Below, piece by piece: positions 54,735-63,955 of a DNA stretch of 64,000 bases. Under the pieces are notes generated by a model. The model saw nothing but the letters and a program-made list of their open reading frames with translations, was not told the DNA's origin and made no database searches. The stretch is from Fibrobacteria bacterium (lineage in GTDB: Bacteria > Fibrobacterota > Fibrobacteria > UBA11236). A program made the position numbers and the translations under genes. The stretch lies in assembly GCA_025360005.1 (NCBI GenBank), contig JANYDA010000027.1, positions 53,250-117,249 of the forward strand, read 5' to 3'. The first letter of the stretch is position 1, and each line of letters starts with the position of its first letter.

Positions 54735-56414
54735 CTATTCCAATACCGCGATGGGCCGCCGCATATTCCCGGCGGCACCGGTTATGTGCAACCAATAGGT
54801 TCCCGGCGGCACCGTGCCGGCGAAATCGTATCGTCGCGGTCCTGCTCCGGAGCGGGAAAATACCGCCCTGCCTCCCGCGTCCGTCAGGGAGATCCGGTGC
54901 GTCCCCTCCCAAGCGATATCCAGGGTAACCCCTGCGATACGGACCCCGGGCAGGCCGGAAGGGGTTAGGGCATGGCCGCCGGCCAAGCCGGTAGCCGCGG
55001 GTTGTTCCAGGGTGGGCTGGGCGGGACGGCAGGTACCGGTATATTCCAGGCGGCGGATGCCGCTATTGCCCGTGGTGCTGTGCCAGCCCGCATAGTTGAG
55101 GATGTACAAGGCTCCGTCCGGGCCCTGTTGAATGTCCAAGGGCTTAAACGCAGCCAGCGCGCCCGTCCCGTCGCTCCAGATGGTATCCGCGGCCAGCACC
55201 CGCGTTCCGGCGTCGTCCAGGGTCAGGGCCAGGAAATAGGATTTGTTGAAGTCCGAAACTATCCATTTGCGATCGAAATGCGGCGGCAGCTTTATCTTGG
55301 AGTCGGATGCCCCATCGTAACGGTAGATGGGACCAGTAACCGCGGCGTTACGCAGGTAGGGCCGGATGGGCGGGACCGGGGGCGGGAGCTGCCGGATCCC
55401 GGTGTTCAAAGGATCGTTGTTGACCGGGCTGGCGGCGTTGACGGCATTATCGGATCCCACGGTCATGATCTGGTTGTCGCCCGCGAAGTACGGCCACCCC
55501 ATGAATCCGGGCGCCTTGACCAGATTGAATTCCTCGGTCCCGGTGCCTTTTTGCGGCACGTCCGGTCCGATATCCCCCCAAGCCAGCCAGCGGCGGACGG
55601 GATCCACTGCCATAGAGTAGGGATTGCGGCAGCCCATGACGAAGATTTCCGGGCGCACCTTGGCGGTGTCGGCATTGGCGAGGTTGGGCATGCCGCGGAT
55701 TACCGAACGCAGGTTGCCGGCGGGGATGGAAACGCTGCCGTCCGGGTTGGGGTGGACCCTGAGGATGCAGCCGCGCATATCGTTGGTGCTGGGGAGGCCG
55801 TCACGCTCGGCATGATTGTCCCCGATACCAATCCAGAGATCCCCGTATGCGTCGAAGCGCATGGATCCGCCCGTATGCCAGGTACCCGTTCCGCGTTTGC
55901 CGGGTATGCGTAAGAGGATCTTTTCCATGGTCAGGATATCGCCGCTCAAGGTGAAACGCGCAAGGCGGCATTCGGGCGCGTTGTCGCCGGTCCCGCCGGT
56001 GACGCCATGGGTATAGAGGAGGTGGATCCATCCGTTGGCTTTGAAGGCCGGATCCAGGGCGATGCCGATTAGGCCGTCCTCCCCGGCGGTGGAGAGCTTC
56101 AGATCGAGAAGGGTGGTGATGGACTTGTCCGCGGATCGGTAGCGCTTTACGGCTCCGCCCAACTGCACGTAATAGATGTCCATGTTTCCGGAGGCATCCA
56201 TGTCCAGGGACATCTTAACGGGTTCGGCCAGCTTGGGATCATTGGACTGGCCCACCAGGGTGACCATGCGGAAATCAGTGGAAGCCAACGGGCCGCACCC
56301 GGTAAAGGCGGGATAGTTGAACGCCGCTTGCGAACCTGCGGCGCCGGCAGCCAATAACGCGCAAGCGCCAGCGAAATCGCGTAAGGAAGGGAGAGGGTGG
56401 AAGGGCCATTGCAT
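54735..56414 (-). CDS. secreted PQQ-type sugar-dehydrogenase-like propeller
   Basis: 559 residues. Signal peptide, then the glucose/sorbosone dehydrogenase-like beta-propeller: DGLIGIALDPAFKANGWIHLLYT, GTWHTGGSMRFDAYGDLWIGIGDN, GCRNPYSMAVDP, and WDGTGALAAFKPLDIQQGPDGALYIL-like blocks. The PQQ and calcium ligands cannot be fully checked. A C-terminal sorting-like region of about 85 residues resembles that of the GH48 protein. It is on the same strand as the PL9 gene with a 210-base gap. Probably oxidises sugars or binds polysaccharide outside the cell. Confidence 0.8.
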   Translation of the reverse strand: MQWPFHPLPSLRDFAGACALLAAGAAGSQAAFNYPAFTGCGPLASTDFRMVTLVGQSNDPKLAEPVKMSLDMDASGNMDIYYVQLGGAVKRYRSADKSITTLLDLKLSTAGEDGLIGIALDPAFKANGWIHLLYTHGVTGGTGDNAPECRLARFTLSGDILTMEKILLRIPGKRGTGTWHTGGSMRFDAYGDLWIGIGDNHAERDGLPSTNDMRGCILRVHPNPDGSVSIPAGNLRSVIRGMPNLANADTAKVRPEIFVMGCRNPYSMAVDPVRRWLAWGDIGPDVPQKGTGTEEFNLVKAPGFMGWPYFAGDNQIMTVGSDNAVNAASPVNNDPLNTGIRQLPPPVPPIRPYLRNAAVTGPIYRYDGASDSKIKLPPHFDRKWIVSDFNKSYFLALTLDDAGTRVLAADTIWSDGTGALAAFKPLDIQQGPDGALYILNYAGWHSTTGNSGIRRLEYTGTCRPAQPTLEQPAATGLAGGHALTPSGLPGVRIAGVTLDIAWEGTHRISLTDAGGRAVFSRSGAGPRRYDFAGTVPPGTYWLHITGAAGNMRRPIAVLE

Positions 56415-56478
56415 CTGGGAACTCCGCGGATGGACCGCGGAATCCCCGCTGCGCCCTGATTGATAAAATTATCTTGAG

Positions 56479-56484
56479 ATTATA
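56479..56484 (-). promoter_or_regulatory. -10 box upstream of the sugar-dehydrogenase-like gene
   Basis: On the minus strand TATAAT reads from 56484 to 56479, with an expected start near 56472 and a leader of about 58 bases. No clear -35. Confidence 0.4.
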
Positions 56485-56584
56485 CGCCCTACGGGGCATA
56501 AGCGCTTGGAAATTGGGAAACCGCTGCCCGCTTTGCAGCGCGGCTAAAAAACCTGAACCGGCCATTCTTAAGTGAACCAGGCGT

Positions 56585-56985
56585 TTCCTAAGCTAAGGCA
56601 GTTTTAGAACCTGGGCGCAAGGCGCCGGGCCAAGCCAGCCCCAAATTGCCGGTATGCAGGCCGCTTCCGGATAGCTCCGCGGTGAGCAGCCTTCGGGGCA
56701 GCTTTTGGATAAGCGGGTGGGCTCCGCGGTTGGCCGTGGTGGGATACAGGCTGGCGTACAAGGGATCTTCCGGATACAATATGATCCGCATATTGCAGAA
56801 CCAGACCTTGGATCCTTCCGAATTTGCCGTGGAAGGTCACCCAGGTCCCCCCGTTTACCATGGCGCCGTTCTCGGGAAGGCTGCCCAGCGCCCAGATCTG
56901 ACCGATGCCCTGGTTGGGATCGCCTTGACATTCGATGGAACGCGGAAAGCCCTGGCCCTTGTACCCAGGAAGCCCGAATGCAAGA
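56585..56985 (-). pseudogene. decayed DUF1080-like gene fragment
   Basis: Minus-strand sequence reads GQGFPRSIECQGDPNQGIGQ then IWALGS, with PRSIECQG and GxIWxxG matching DUF1080 (3-keto-disaccharide hydrolase/LamG-like) proteins. The reading then moves to another frame (DPLYASLYPTTANRGAHP), so at least one frameshift is present. There is no start or signal peptide. Found in the 600-base interval 56415-57014, otherwise without a gene. Confidence 0.35.
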
Positions 56986-57014
56986 ATGAGCCACCTCTCC
57001 ACTAGGCGGTTCCC

Positions 57015-57230
57015 ATGGAAGATATCAAAATGCAGCTTCTCGCGTTCATGTCGGACGACGGTCCCCATTACACCGAAGAATTCATCGAACACGTGGGGGA
57101 GGAGAGCGAAGTGGAATCCGCCTTGGAGCGCTTGATCGCCCAAGGGCATGTGGTCATCGGCGATCACGGCAGCTATTCCATTACCGAGGAAGGGTTGGAG
57201 GTTTTCAACGAGCAGGCGGAAAGGGATTGA
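57015..57230 (+). CDS. small winged-helix-like hypothetical protein
   Basis: 71 residues, acidic: MEDIKMQLLAFMSDDGPHYTEEF, then a helix-turn-helix-like segment and a beta-hairpin-like end (HVVIGDHGSYSITEEGLEVF) typical of winged-helix folds. AGGCGG is 7 bases upstream. No family recognised. It precedes the YncE-like gene by 74 bases. Confidence 0.65.
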   Translation: MEDIKMQLLAFMSDDGPHYTEEFIEHVGEESEVESALERLIAQGHVVIGDHGSYSITEEGLEVFNEQAERD

Positions 57231-57304
57231 TGCCCATCGTGAAAAGTTCCCTGTTGGTTTCCGCTCTGCAGTAATTAAGTTGTCGTCTCCCATTACGGAG
57301 GCGC

Positions 57305-58354
57305 ATGCCCATGAAATTCCGGAAAATCGGATCCGCCGTTCTTCTGCTCGTCTTCGCCGCCGTCGCGGCGCACGCCGCGCCTTCCAGATACAAAATCGCG
57401 AACCGGTTCCATCTGCCGGGAGAAGATAGGTGGGATTACCTCAAGGCGGACGCGGACGGCGGCAGGGTATTCGTGTCCCATGGAACCCAGACCCAGGTCA
57501 TGGACGAGAAAAGCGGCCGCCTCCTGGGAACCATCCCGGATACCAAGGGCGTGCACGGCATAGCGCTGGCAGGGAAACGGCGGAAGGGATATCTCAGTAA
57601 CGGCAAAGATACCTCGGTGACGGTTTTCGATCTGAAGACTTTGGCTACCCTGGGGAAGATCAAGGTCACGGGAGGCAATCCGGACGCCATCCTATACGAT
57701 GATTTTTCCGGGCAGGTCTTCACCTTCAACGGCAAGAGCGGGAATGCGACCGTTATCGATCCGGCCGCGGACACGGTGATCGCCACCATCGAATTGGGCG
57801 GCAAACCGGAGGAAGGCGCGGGCGATGGGAAAGGGCATATCTACCTCAACCTGGAGGACAAGAATGCCATCGCCGTCATCGACGCCGGAACACGTAAGAT
57901 CACCCGGACATTTTCCATGGCCCCGGGGGAAGGGCCCAGCGGCATTGCCATGGACACGGAGGGGAACCGCCTTTTCAGCGTTTGCGAAAACAAGCTGCTG
58001 ATCGTGCTGGACCCGGCATCGGGAAAGGTGGTGGCTACGGTTCCCATCGGCGCGGGAGTGGACGGAGTGGTTTTCGATCCCGGGCTCAAGCGGATTTACG
58101 CTTCCAATGGAGAAGGCACCCTGACCGTTGTGCAGGAGCGCGACAAAGATCATTTCGCGGTATTGGAAACCTTTCCTACCCAAAAAGGCGCAAGGACCAT
58201 AGCCCTGGATCCGCACACCCACCATCTTTTCCTTTCCACGGCCGAATTCGGTCCCGCTCCCGTTCCCAGCGCGGAAAACCCCAAGGGACGCCCGCCGGTG
58301 AAGCCCAACAGCTTCACCGTGCTGGATGTGGCGCCGGACCCGCCTCCGCGCTGA
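57305..58354 (+). CDS. secreted YncE-like beta-propeller protein
   Basis: 349 residues. A signal peptide (IGSAVLLLVFAAVAAHA) is followed by about seven beta-propeller blades, for example RVFVSHGTQTQVMDEKSGRLLG, DTVIATIELGGKPEEGAGDGKGHIYLNL and KLLIVLDPASGKVVATVPIG. YncE-like proteins are periplasmic; no catalytic motif is known. The start may be ATG 57305 or 57311, the latter at a better GGAGG distance. It is followed by the multicopper oxidase 55 bases on, which may be a functional pair. Confidence 0.82.
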   Translation: MPMKFRKIGSAVLLLVFAAVAAHAAPSRYKIANRFHLPGEDRWDYLKADADGGRVFVSHGTQTQVMDEKSGRLLGTIPDTKGVHGIALAGKRRKGYLSNGKDTSVTVFDLKTLATLGKIKVTGGNPDAILYDDFSGQVFTFNGKSGNATVIDPAADTVIATIELGGKPEEGAGDGKGHIYLNLEDKNAIAVIDAGTRKITRTFSMAPGEGPSGIAMDTEGNRLFSVCENKLLIVLDPASGKVVATVPIGAGVDGVVFDPGLKRIYASNGEGTLTVVQERDKDHFAVLETFPTQKGARTIALDPHTHHLFLSTAEFGPAPVPSAENPKGRPPVKPNSFTVLDVAPDPPPR

Positions 58355-58409
58355 ATCCGGGGCCGTATTGACGACTTAAAAGCGGCGGGCGAGAGTATGT
58401 TTTAAGGAC

Positions 58410-59999
58410 ATGTCCCGCCTCTTCCAACTTCCCCTTTTGGCTTGCGCCGCCGTTCTCTTCTCCTGCCGTACAAGCGATCGCCTGGTAACGGCCGCTCCCG
58501 AATACTTTCCCACCTCGGTGGAGGGCCTGGAAGCGGCGGTTCCCCCCTCCACCCTGGAGGTCAAGGACGGCGACACCGTTTACCTGACGGCTTCCCCGGT
58601 ACGGAAAGTTTTGCAGGGCCGCGAAGTGCGCATGCTGGCTTATAACCGATCGATCCCCGGCCCCACCTTGCGCGTCGCCCAGGGGGCCCATATCACCTTG
58701 AGGCTCCGCAATGCGCTGGGCATCCCCACCACCTTGCATCCCCATGGCTTGCGGCTGCGGAACGGTTTCGACGGCACGCCCGACGTGCAAAAGGCCATCC
58801 AGGATGGCGACACGTATGATTATATCCTGGATTTCCCGGACCCGGGCGCCTTCTGGTACCATCCCCATGTGCGCGAGGATTACGGCCAGGCGATGGGTTT
58901 GTATGGTAACTTCATTGTTACCCCGGTGGCGCGGAACTACTGGAGACCCGTCGATAGGGAGATGCCCCTGATGCTGGAAGACGTCCTCATGGACAGCGCC
59001 GGCATCGCTCCCTTCCGCAGGGACGGTGCGGACCATGCCATGATGGGCCGTTTTGGAAACCTGTACCTGGCCAACGGCGATACCGCCCTTTCCATCCGGG
59101 TCAAGCGCAAAGAGGTGATCCGCCTCTATCTGACCAACGCTTGCAGCGCGCGCGTGCTGAATCTGGGCCTGTATTATCAGTACCCGGACGGCGAGCTGCT
59201 CAACCGCAATCTCCGATTGGTGGGCGCGGACATGGGCCGATTCGAAAGGGATCAGGTTTCCATCGCGGAGCTGCTGGGGCCGGGAGAGAGGCTGGTTGCC
59301 GAGGCCTATTTCGATGAAGCCGGCACCTACTTTCTCTGCCACACCAAGGAGAAGGCGGGCGAGGCCCAGGTCCATGTGCCGCTGGCCGCTTTCGAGGTCC
59401 TTCCCGACAGCGTGGATACGCCTTACGGGGATGCTTTCCAATCGATGGACACGGCCGCCTCGCCGCTCGCGGGCATCGACTCCTTCCGGACCGAATTCGC
59501 CCGGCCGCCCGACAAACGCCTGGAGCTGGATGTCTGGATGGATCATTCGGTCATGCAGAAATCCTCGGCTGCGGATCATCTGGATCCCAACGATATGGGC
59601 ATCGAATGGGATGAACATCCCACCATGGGTCTTGCCAATGCCAACTCAACGGCGGAAAACACCCGCTGGATCATCCGCGATGCGGAAACCGGTGCCGAAA
59701 ACCACGACATCCATTGGACCTTCAAACGCGGGGACCATGTCCGGATCCGGATTTACAATAAGGCGGAATCCATGCATCCCATGCCTCACCCCATCCATTT
59801 CCATGGACAACGATTCCTGGTGATCAGCCGGAACGGGGTTCCCAATCCGCAATTGGCTTGGAAGGATACCTACCTGGTGGGCCGGGGTGAAACCGCGGAG
59901 CTATTGCTCGACGCGGCCAATCCCGGGGAATGGATGGTCCATTGCCATATCGGCGAGCACATGGAATCCATGATGATGTTCAGCTATCGGGTTGAATAG
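58410..59999 (+). CDS. multicopper oxidase lipoprotein
   Basis: 529 residues. A lipobox (LFSC, Cys19) anchors it to a membrane. All four copper-binding blocks are present: HPHG (about 110), WYHPH (about 150), HPIHFHG (about 463) and HCHIGEHMESMM (about 514), including the Met after the last His. Likely oxidises Cu(I), metal ions or phenolics with O2; the exact substrate is unknown. It is in line behind the propeller gene. AAGGA precedes the ATG. Confidence 0.92.
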   Translation: MSRLFQLPLLACAAVLFSCRTSDRLVTAAPEYFPTSVEGLEAAVPPSTLEVKDGDTVYLTASPVRKVLQGREVRMLAYNRSIPGPTLRVAQGAHITLRLRNALGIPTTLHPHGLRLRNGFDGTPDVQKAIQDGDTYDYILDFPDPGAFWYHPHVREDYGQAMGLYGNFIVTPVARNYWRPVDREMPLMLEDVLMDSAGIAPFRRDGADHAMMGRFGNLYLANGDTALSIRVKRKEVIRLYLTNACSARVLNLGLYYQYPDGELLNRNLRLVGADMGRFERDQVSIAELLGPGERLVAEAYFDEAGTYFLCHTKEKAGEAQVHVPLAAFEVLPDSVDTPYGDAFQSMDTAASPLAGIDSFRTEFARPPDKRLELDVWMDHSVMQKSSAADHLDPNDMGIEWDEHPTMGLANANSTAENTRWIIRDAETGAENHDIHWTFKRGDHVRIRIYNKAESMHPMPHPIHFHGQRFLVISRNGVPNPQLAWKDTYLVGRGETAELLLDAANPGEWMVHCHIGEHMESMMMFSYRVE

Positions 60000-60040
60000 G
60001 CCGCACCGGAGCGCGGCTCAGAGGCGGTAATGCGAGACGT

Positions 60041-61528
60041 TCAGGGGGCTGTGGGAGTGGCTTGCGTCCGCCCCGTCATGTCCAGCGGAAGCCCGTCCCA
60101 CAGCGCCCTGACCGAAGCCGGGGTCCACTGGGAGGGATCGCCCAGAGGCAGGATCCGCAGCGCGGTTGCGTTTCTTCCCTTCATGCGGCCGTTTCCAATG
60201 GGGCGAAGCAAGGTGGGCCCCTCTTCCCGGGACACGGCTCCCGCCGGAAGCTTGCGTTTCTCCGCGAAGTAAGCCGGTAGTTTGATCGGCTTGACGCCTT
60301 TGGCCATGATGGGGTTGTAAACATTATGGGGGCTGGGCTGTCCGCGCCGCCAATCCAACGGTTTGCCTCCGTTTTCCACCAGCAAGTTCTTGAAGTAGAT
60401 GTGGCGATCCCCGTTCCACGGCTTGCAGTACATGTCCAGGTCGCCGTCGTTGTCGGCGTCCGCCAAGCGCAGATCATGGGTGGGCAGGTTGCCGCTTTGC
60501 GGGAACGCTTTTTTGGTGAAATTCCCTTTGCCGTCATTCTCAAACCAGAAGGCCTTGCCCGCGTTGCCGTCGCCCATTTCTATGTCCAGGTCCCCATCGT
60601 TGTCGATGTCCGCAACGTTCAAGGAGTGGGGGGTGGTGAACTCGCCTTCCGTAAGGAGATGGGTGGCCCAGGTTTTCCCCTTGCCGTCCAGGTTCTCGAA
60701 CCAAACCCCCTTACGGGTATCGCCGGACCAATGATGCAGCATGACGATGTCGATATCGCCGTCGCCGTCCAGATCGCCGGTTTCGTTCAAGGTGCCGGTG
60801 GTGGTTGCCCCGAACGGCAGTTGATGCCGCGTCCAGACCTTGCCCTTGCCGTCCGTGTTCTCCATCCAGTTCGCGTCGATGACCAGATCGATGTCGCCGT
60901 CGCCGTCGATATCGGCGGAAGCCAGGCCGGAATGGGTTTGGGTGAATCCTCCCGCGGCGATGAAATTCTCCTCCCATTTCTTGGTGGGATCAGCGGGGAT
61001 CTTATACCAGGCGGTTCCGTATACCGCTCCCGGGCAGGCCACCCCGTTCTGGGTCTGGACCACATCCAGCACGCCGTCGCCGTCCACGTCGGCGACGATG
61101 GCATCCGCGGCGCAGAGGGTTCCCACTACCTTGTAGGTTGTCCATGTGTTGTTGTAAACGTTCGGGACTCCCGGGTTCTTGACCCATCCCATGCCGGAAA
61201 TCTGGTCGAGCCAGCCGTCGCCGTCCACGTCCAGGACGCTGCCCGATGTTTCGGCGATGGTGCCGCCGGAAGTGCGCATGTCATGGCGGACGAACTTGGG
61301 TCCTGGCTGGTATTCCCACCAAGAGAGCATACCTTCCTTGGTGCCGGAGATGAAATCGATATCCCCGTCGTTATCCACGTCCACGGCGGAGGCCTGGCCC
61401 AAGTTATTGGTGCCCCAATTCCCCATTTCCACGACCTGGAAATTGGGTATCGCGGCGGTTACCTTAACGGGCAGCCAAGGCAAAGCCAGGGATAGCGTTC
61501 CGGCCAGGTTCATTTTCCAGTTTTTCAT
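60041..61528 (-). CDS. secreted FG-GAP/VCBS repeat protein
   Basis: 495 residues with a signal peptide (MNLAGTLSLALPWLPVKVTAA) and at least six DxDxDGDxD loops (DVDNDGDIDF, DVDGDGVLDV, DIDGDGDIDL, DLDGDGDIDI and others). Similar layout to the gene at 35322-36638 but with a longer, Pro/Arg-rich C-terminal region (about 430-495). GGAG precedes the ATG. It converges with the multicopper oxidase. Confidence 0.85.
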   Translation of the reverse strand: MKNWKMNLAGTLSLALPWLPVKVTAAIPNFQVVEMGNWGTNNLGQASAVDVDNDGDIDFISGTKEGMLSWWEYQPGPKFVRHDMRTSGGTIAETSGSVLDVDGDGWLDQISGMGWVKNPGVPNVYNNTWTTYKVVGTLCAADAIVADVDGDGVLDVVQTQNGVACPGAVYGTAWYKIPADPTKKWEENFIAAGGFTQTHSGLASADIDGDGDIDLVIDANWMENTDGKGKVWTRHQLPFGATTTGTLNETGDLDGDGDIDIVMLHHWSGDTRKGVWFENLDGKGKTWATHLLTEGEFTTPHSLNVADIDNDGDLDIEMGDGNAGKAFWFENDGKGNFTKKAFPQSGNLPTHDLRLADADNDGDLDMYCKPWNGDRHIYFKNLLVENGGKPLDWRRGQPSPHNVYNPIMAKGVKPIKLPAYFAEKRKLPAGAVSREEGPTLLRPIGNGRMKGRNATALRILPLGDPSQWTPASVRALWDGLPLDMTGRTQATPTAP

Positions 61529-62065
61529 GATATCTCCAAAATCTTTCCCACGGCCTATATGTGCGTCGGCAGCATCGTCGGGTTATAGAAGACTAAGGTA
61601 TTCGCGCGGGTCGTAGACCCTGGATATCCTATCCGGATTCGCATTTTATCGTACTCTTTGGAGTACAGGGCTTAGAATAAGCTTAAGAACGCGAGGTTTA
61701 ACTATTCCGCTCAAGCGTCTCGAATAGGGAAAACACAGGTTCGTATGGCGGCTCAGGAGCGGCGATTATCCTCAAAACAGCCTGTACCTCAGTCTTTATT
61801 TCCAAGCCGGCGCTTCTTTTCCATCGGGATTAGGTTCATGGAAATAGGATCTTTGCGCATTCGGCGGATCGTGCTGCATGGGTTATTCCCTCTTCTCAAA
61901 GGGCGCCCGCAGCCGGTAGTCGGGATTTTGGGAAGAATCCGTTTACGGATTTTGGGAAATCAGCCTCGCTTTTGCGCATTTCCAAAACGATGGAATGAGG
62001 CCATCGGATCCTGTGGTGTGCCCTGAGATATCGCGCGGATAAAGCCGCCCGCCCTTTAAACCGGC
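61529..62065. other. 537-base interval without a recognised gene
   Basis: The upstream regions of the minus-strand VCBS gene lie here. A frame at 61745-62026 (plus) has no family and a poor start, so I do not call it. GGATTTTGGGAA occurs twice (61923-61934, 61947-61958), 24 bases apart, which could be paired protein-binding sites or a chance repeat. Confidence 0.5.
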
Positions 62066-63181
62066 CTAAGGAGCATGGTAGAGCAACCTTCCGTGCGAGG
62101 AGAGCGCGCCATTCCTTTGGGCCCCGTTCGCATCAAAGCCTTCCACGCCGGGGATTGGCCAGGAGTCAAAGCCTTTACCAATGCCTTTTTCATTGCCTTT
62201 ACCGTGAATCCCCAAAGCGGCATTTAAGACTATATCGGCGACTTTCACGTCCCCGGCAACCGCCACCTCGACAGGGGCCGGCAAACTCTTTCCGGAATAA
62301 CTCACATTGATCAGGTAGGTCCCCGGCTTGACGGCAAAGGAAAAATGACCATTGATATTGGTCACCTGGGCGGAGGACTGGGTAGGATTGGTTTTGCTGG
62401 CCATGGTCACCGTGGCCCCGGCGATCGAATCCGTACTGCCCGGGGTGATCACGGTTCCTTTGACCTGGGACGCGCCGGTAAGGATGAAGTCGGGAATGGT
62501 CAGGGCCTTGTTGATGATCACCGTGGCGGTATACGGCGCCGGCGCCGTGAACGGCGGGCACGAGAGGTTGATCAGATAGGTTCCCGGATTGAGGCTGAAG
62601 TGGAAGGTTCCGGAGGAGTTTGTCGTATCCTGTGCGGCCGACACGCCGTCCGACTTCCGGCTGACCCGGACAATCACATTCTCCAGGGAATCTCCGGCGG
62701 CCGTCAAGGCCGCTCCGTCGACTTCAACGGTGGAAATCACGCTTGACCCGCACACATATCCGTCCACGGTGGTAAAACTGCCCGTTACCACGGAAAGGGT
62801 TTTCCCGCTATGCACGCCATAGAATTTGTACGCGTATTTGGTTTGCGGGGCCAATCCGGAGACGACCTGATCTTTGGAACCTTTGGCGCGGCTGCTGACC
62901 AGGGCGCATTTGGAGGGGCTGCCGATTCCGTAGCAGAAGTACCGGCTGCTGCCATGTTCCTTTTCGGTCCAGGAAATCGTCGCCGAGGTTTGCGTCGTCT
63001 TGACGCCGAGCACCTTGCAAGAGGCGCCGGTGGTGACATCGCAAGCCAACGCATCGTTCAAAGCGTAGGCCAGATCCCAACCCGCCAATCCCACGCAGAC
63101 TAAAATCCCGGTGCCCAGCAGCCCCAACCGGTTTCGCCCGACCCCGGCGATTCCTCGGCGCTTCGATTTATGAGTCTTCAT
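62066..63181 (-). CDS. FN3 plus carboxypeptidase-regulatory-like surface protein
   Basis: 371 residues. A signal anchor lies near residues 18-40. An FN3-like segment follows (about 55-140; TTQTSATISWTE, LAPQTKYAYKFYG). Two carboxypeptidase-regulatory (CarboxypepD_reg) modules are recognised by DTTNSSGTFHFSLNPGTYLINLSCP and VTNINGHFSFAVKPGTYLINVSY, and a Gly/His-rich tail ends the protein. Probably a surface or periplasmic structural protein. Same strand as the cytochrome-like gene, 21 bases downstream of it, so an operon is likely. Confidence 0.75.
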   Translation of the reverse strand: MKTHKSKRRGIAGVGRNRLGLLGTGILVCVGLAGWDLAYALNDALACDVTTGASCKVLGVKTTQTSATISWTEKEHGSSRYFCYGIGSPSKCALVSSRAKGSKDQVVSGLAPQTKYAYKFYGVHSGKTLSVVTGSFTTVDGYVCGSSVISTVEVDGAALTAAGDSLENVIVRVSRKSDGVSAAQDTTNSSGTFHFSLNPGTYLINLSCPPFTAPAPYTATVIINKALTIPDFILTGASQVKGTVITPGSTDSIAGATVTMASKTNPTQSSAQVTNINGHFSFAVKPGTYLINVSYSGKSLPAPVEVAVAGDVKVADIVLNAALGIHGKGNEKGIGKGFDSWPIPGVEGFDANGAQRNGALSSHGRLLYHAP

Positions 63182-63202
63182 GGTCTTCTCCGCAGCCTAT
63201 GG

Positions 63203-63955
63203 TTACTTCGGTTCCTGTTTTGGCGAGTAGTTGCAACTCGTATCCAATTCCGGGAAATGCTCCAGCGTGGGACAGCCGTTCAACCCCTTGGCCTTTGAAG
63301 CCCAGCGATAGGTTTTCTTCGGCGCGTTATGGCATTCGATGCTTGAGCAACTGAGATCCGAGGCGCGGAAAGCCGATTTGGAGAGGTTGGTGTCCAGAAC
63401 GATATTGGGCGAGAACTCCACGTCCACTTGGCCGTTCATATGCGCGCGCGAAGTCATCCAGCTCACCAAGCTCCCGATCCTGGCCGCGCTTTCCATCATG
63501 GCGTTCACCCGGTCGGAAGTCGCGTCTTCACTGCGCATCCCGGCGGGGAGGGGCAGAAATCCGGGAATGGTATCGATACGGTAAATGGGATCGTTCGGCA
63601 ATTTGTCCGCCGTGGCCCTGACGTCCCCTTCCGTGCCCCAGAGGGTGTCGTACCAATTGTATTTCCTATGCGCGACGGATCCGAAGTGGCAATCCATGCA
63701 GACGATGATGCCGTTCTTCCGCTCGTATACGAATAGGGATTGCACCGCTTCCCGTGGATTCAGGCCGTTCAGATGATAGTTGTGGTTCACGTCATGCAGG
63801 GGGTAGAAATGGCAACTCCCGCAATCAGGCGCGGCGGCCGGCGCCGACGTTCGCGCTTGCAGCGCGGGAGCATCCGAATTGAGCGAGGGCTGGCACCCCG
63901 CCAGCCATAACCCCATCAATGCCGCGGGTAGGATTGAGAGATTCTTTCCTGTCAT
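63203..63955 (-). CDS. multihaem c-type cytochrome-like lipoprotein
   Basis: 250 residues. Lipobox (LAGC). Haem-binding motifs: CGSCH, CMDCH, and CSSIECH, a C-x4-CH spacing. Conserved His residues between them could be sixth ligands. About three haems expected. An outer-membrane or periplasmic electron carrier is likely. It heads an operon with the FN3/CarboxypepD_reg protein. The upstream end is near the window edge, so a promoter cannot be judged. C-terminal about 60 residues lack known motifs. Confidence 0.75.
   Translation of the reverse strand: MTGKNLSILPAALMGLWLAGCQPSLNSDAPALQARTSAPAAAPDCGSCHFYPLHDVNHNYHLNGLNPREAVQSLFVYERKNGIIVCMDCHFGSVAHRKYNWYDTLWGTEGDVRATADKLPNDPIYRIDTIPGFLPLPAGMRSEDATSDRVNAMMESAARIGSLVSWMTSRAHMNGQVDVEFSPNIVLDTNLSKSAFRASDLSCSSIECHNAPKKTYRWASKAKGLNGCPTLEHFPELDTSCNYSPKQEPK

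Noticed and set aside
61923..61958. Direct repeat GGATTTTGGGAA x2 as an operator
   Set aside because: Only two copies, no promoter relation could be shown; reported as a note in the interval, not as a feature.
61745..62026. 93-residue plus-strand frame in a gene-free interval
   Set aside because: Arg/Pro-rich, no ribosome binding site, no family and no strand or helix pattern; it looks like chance.
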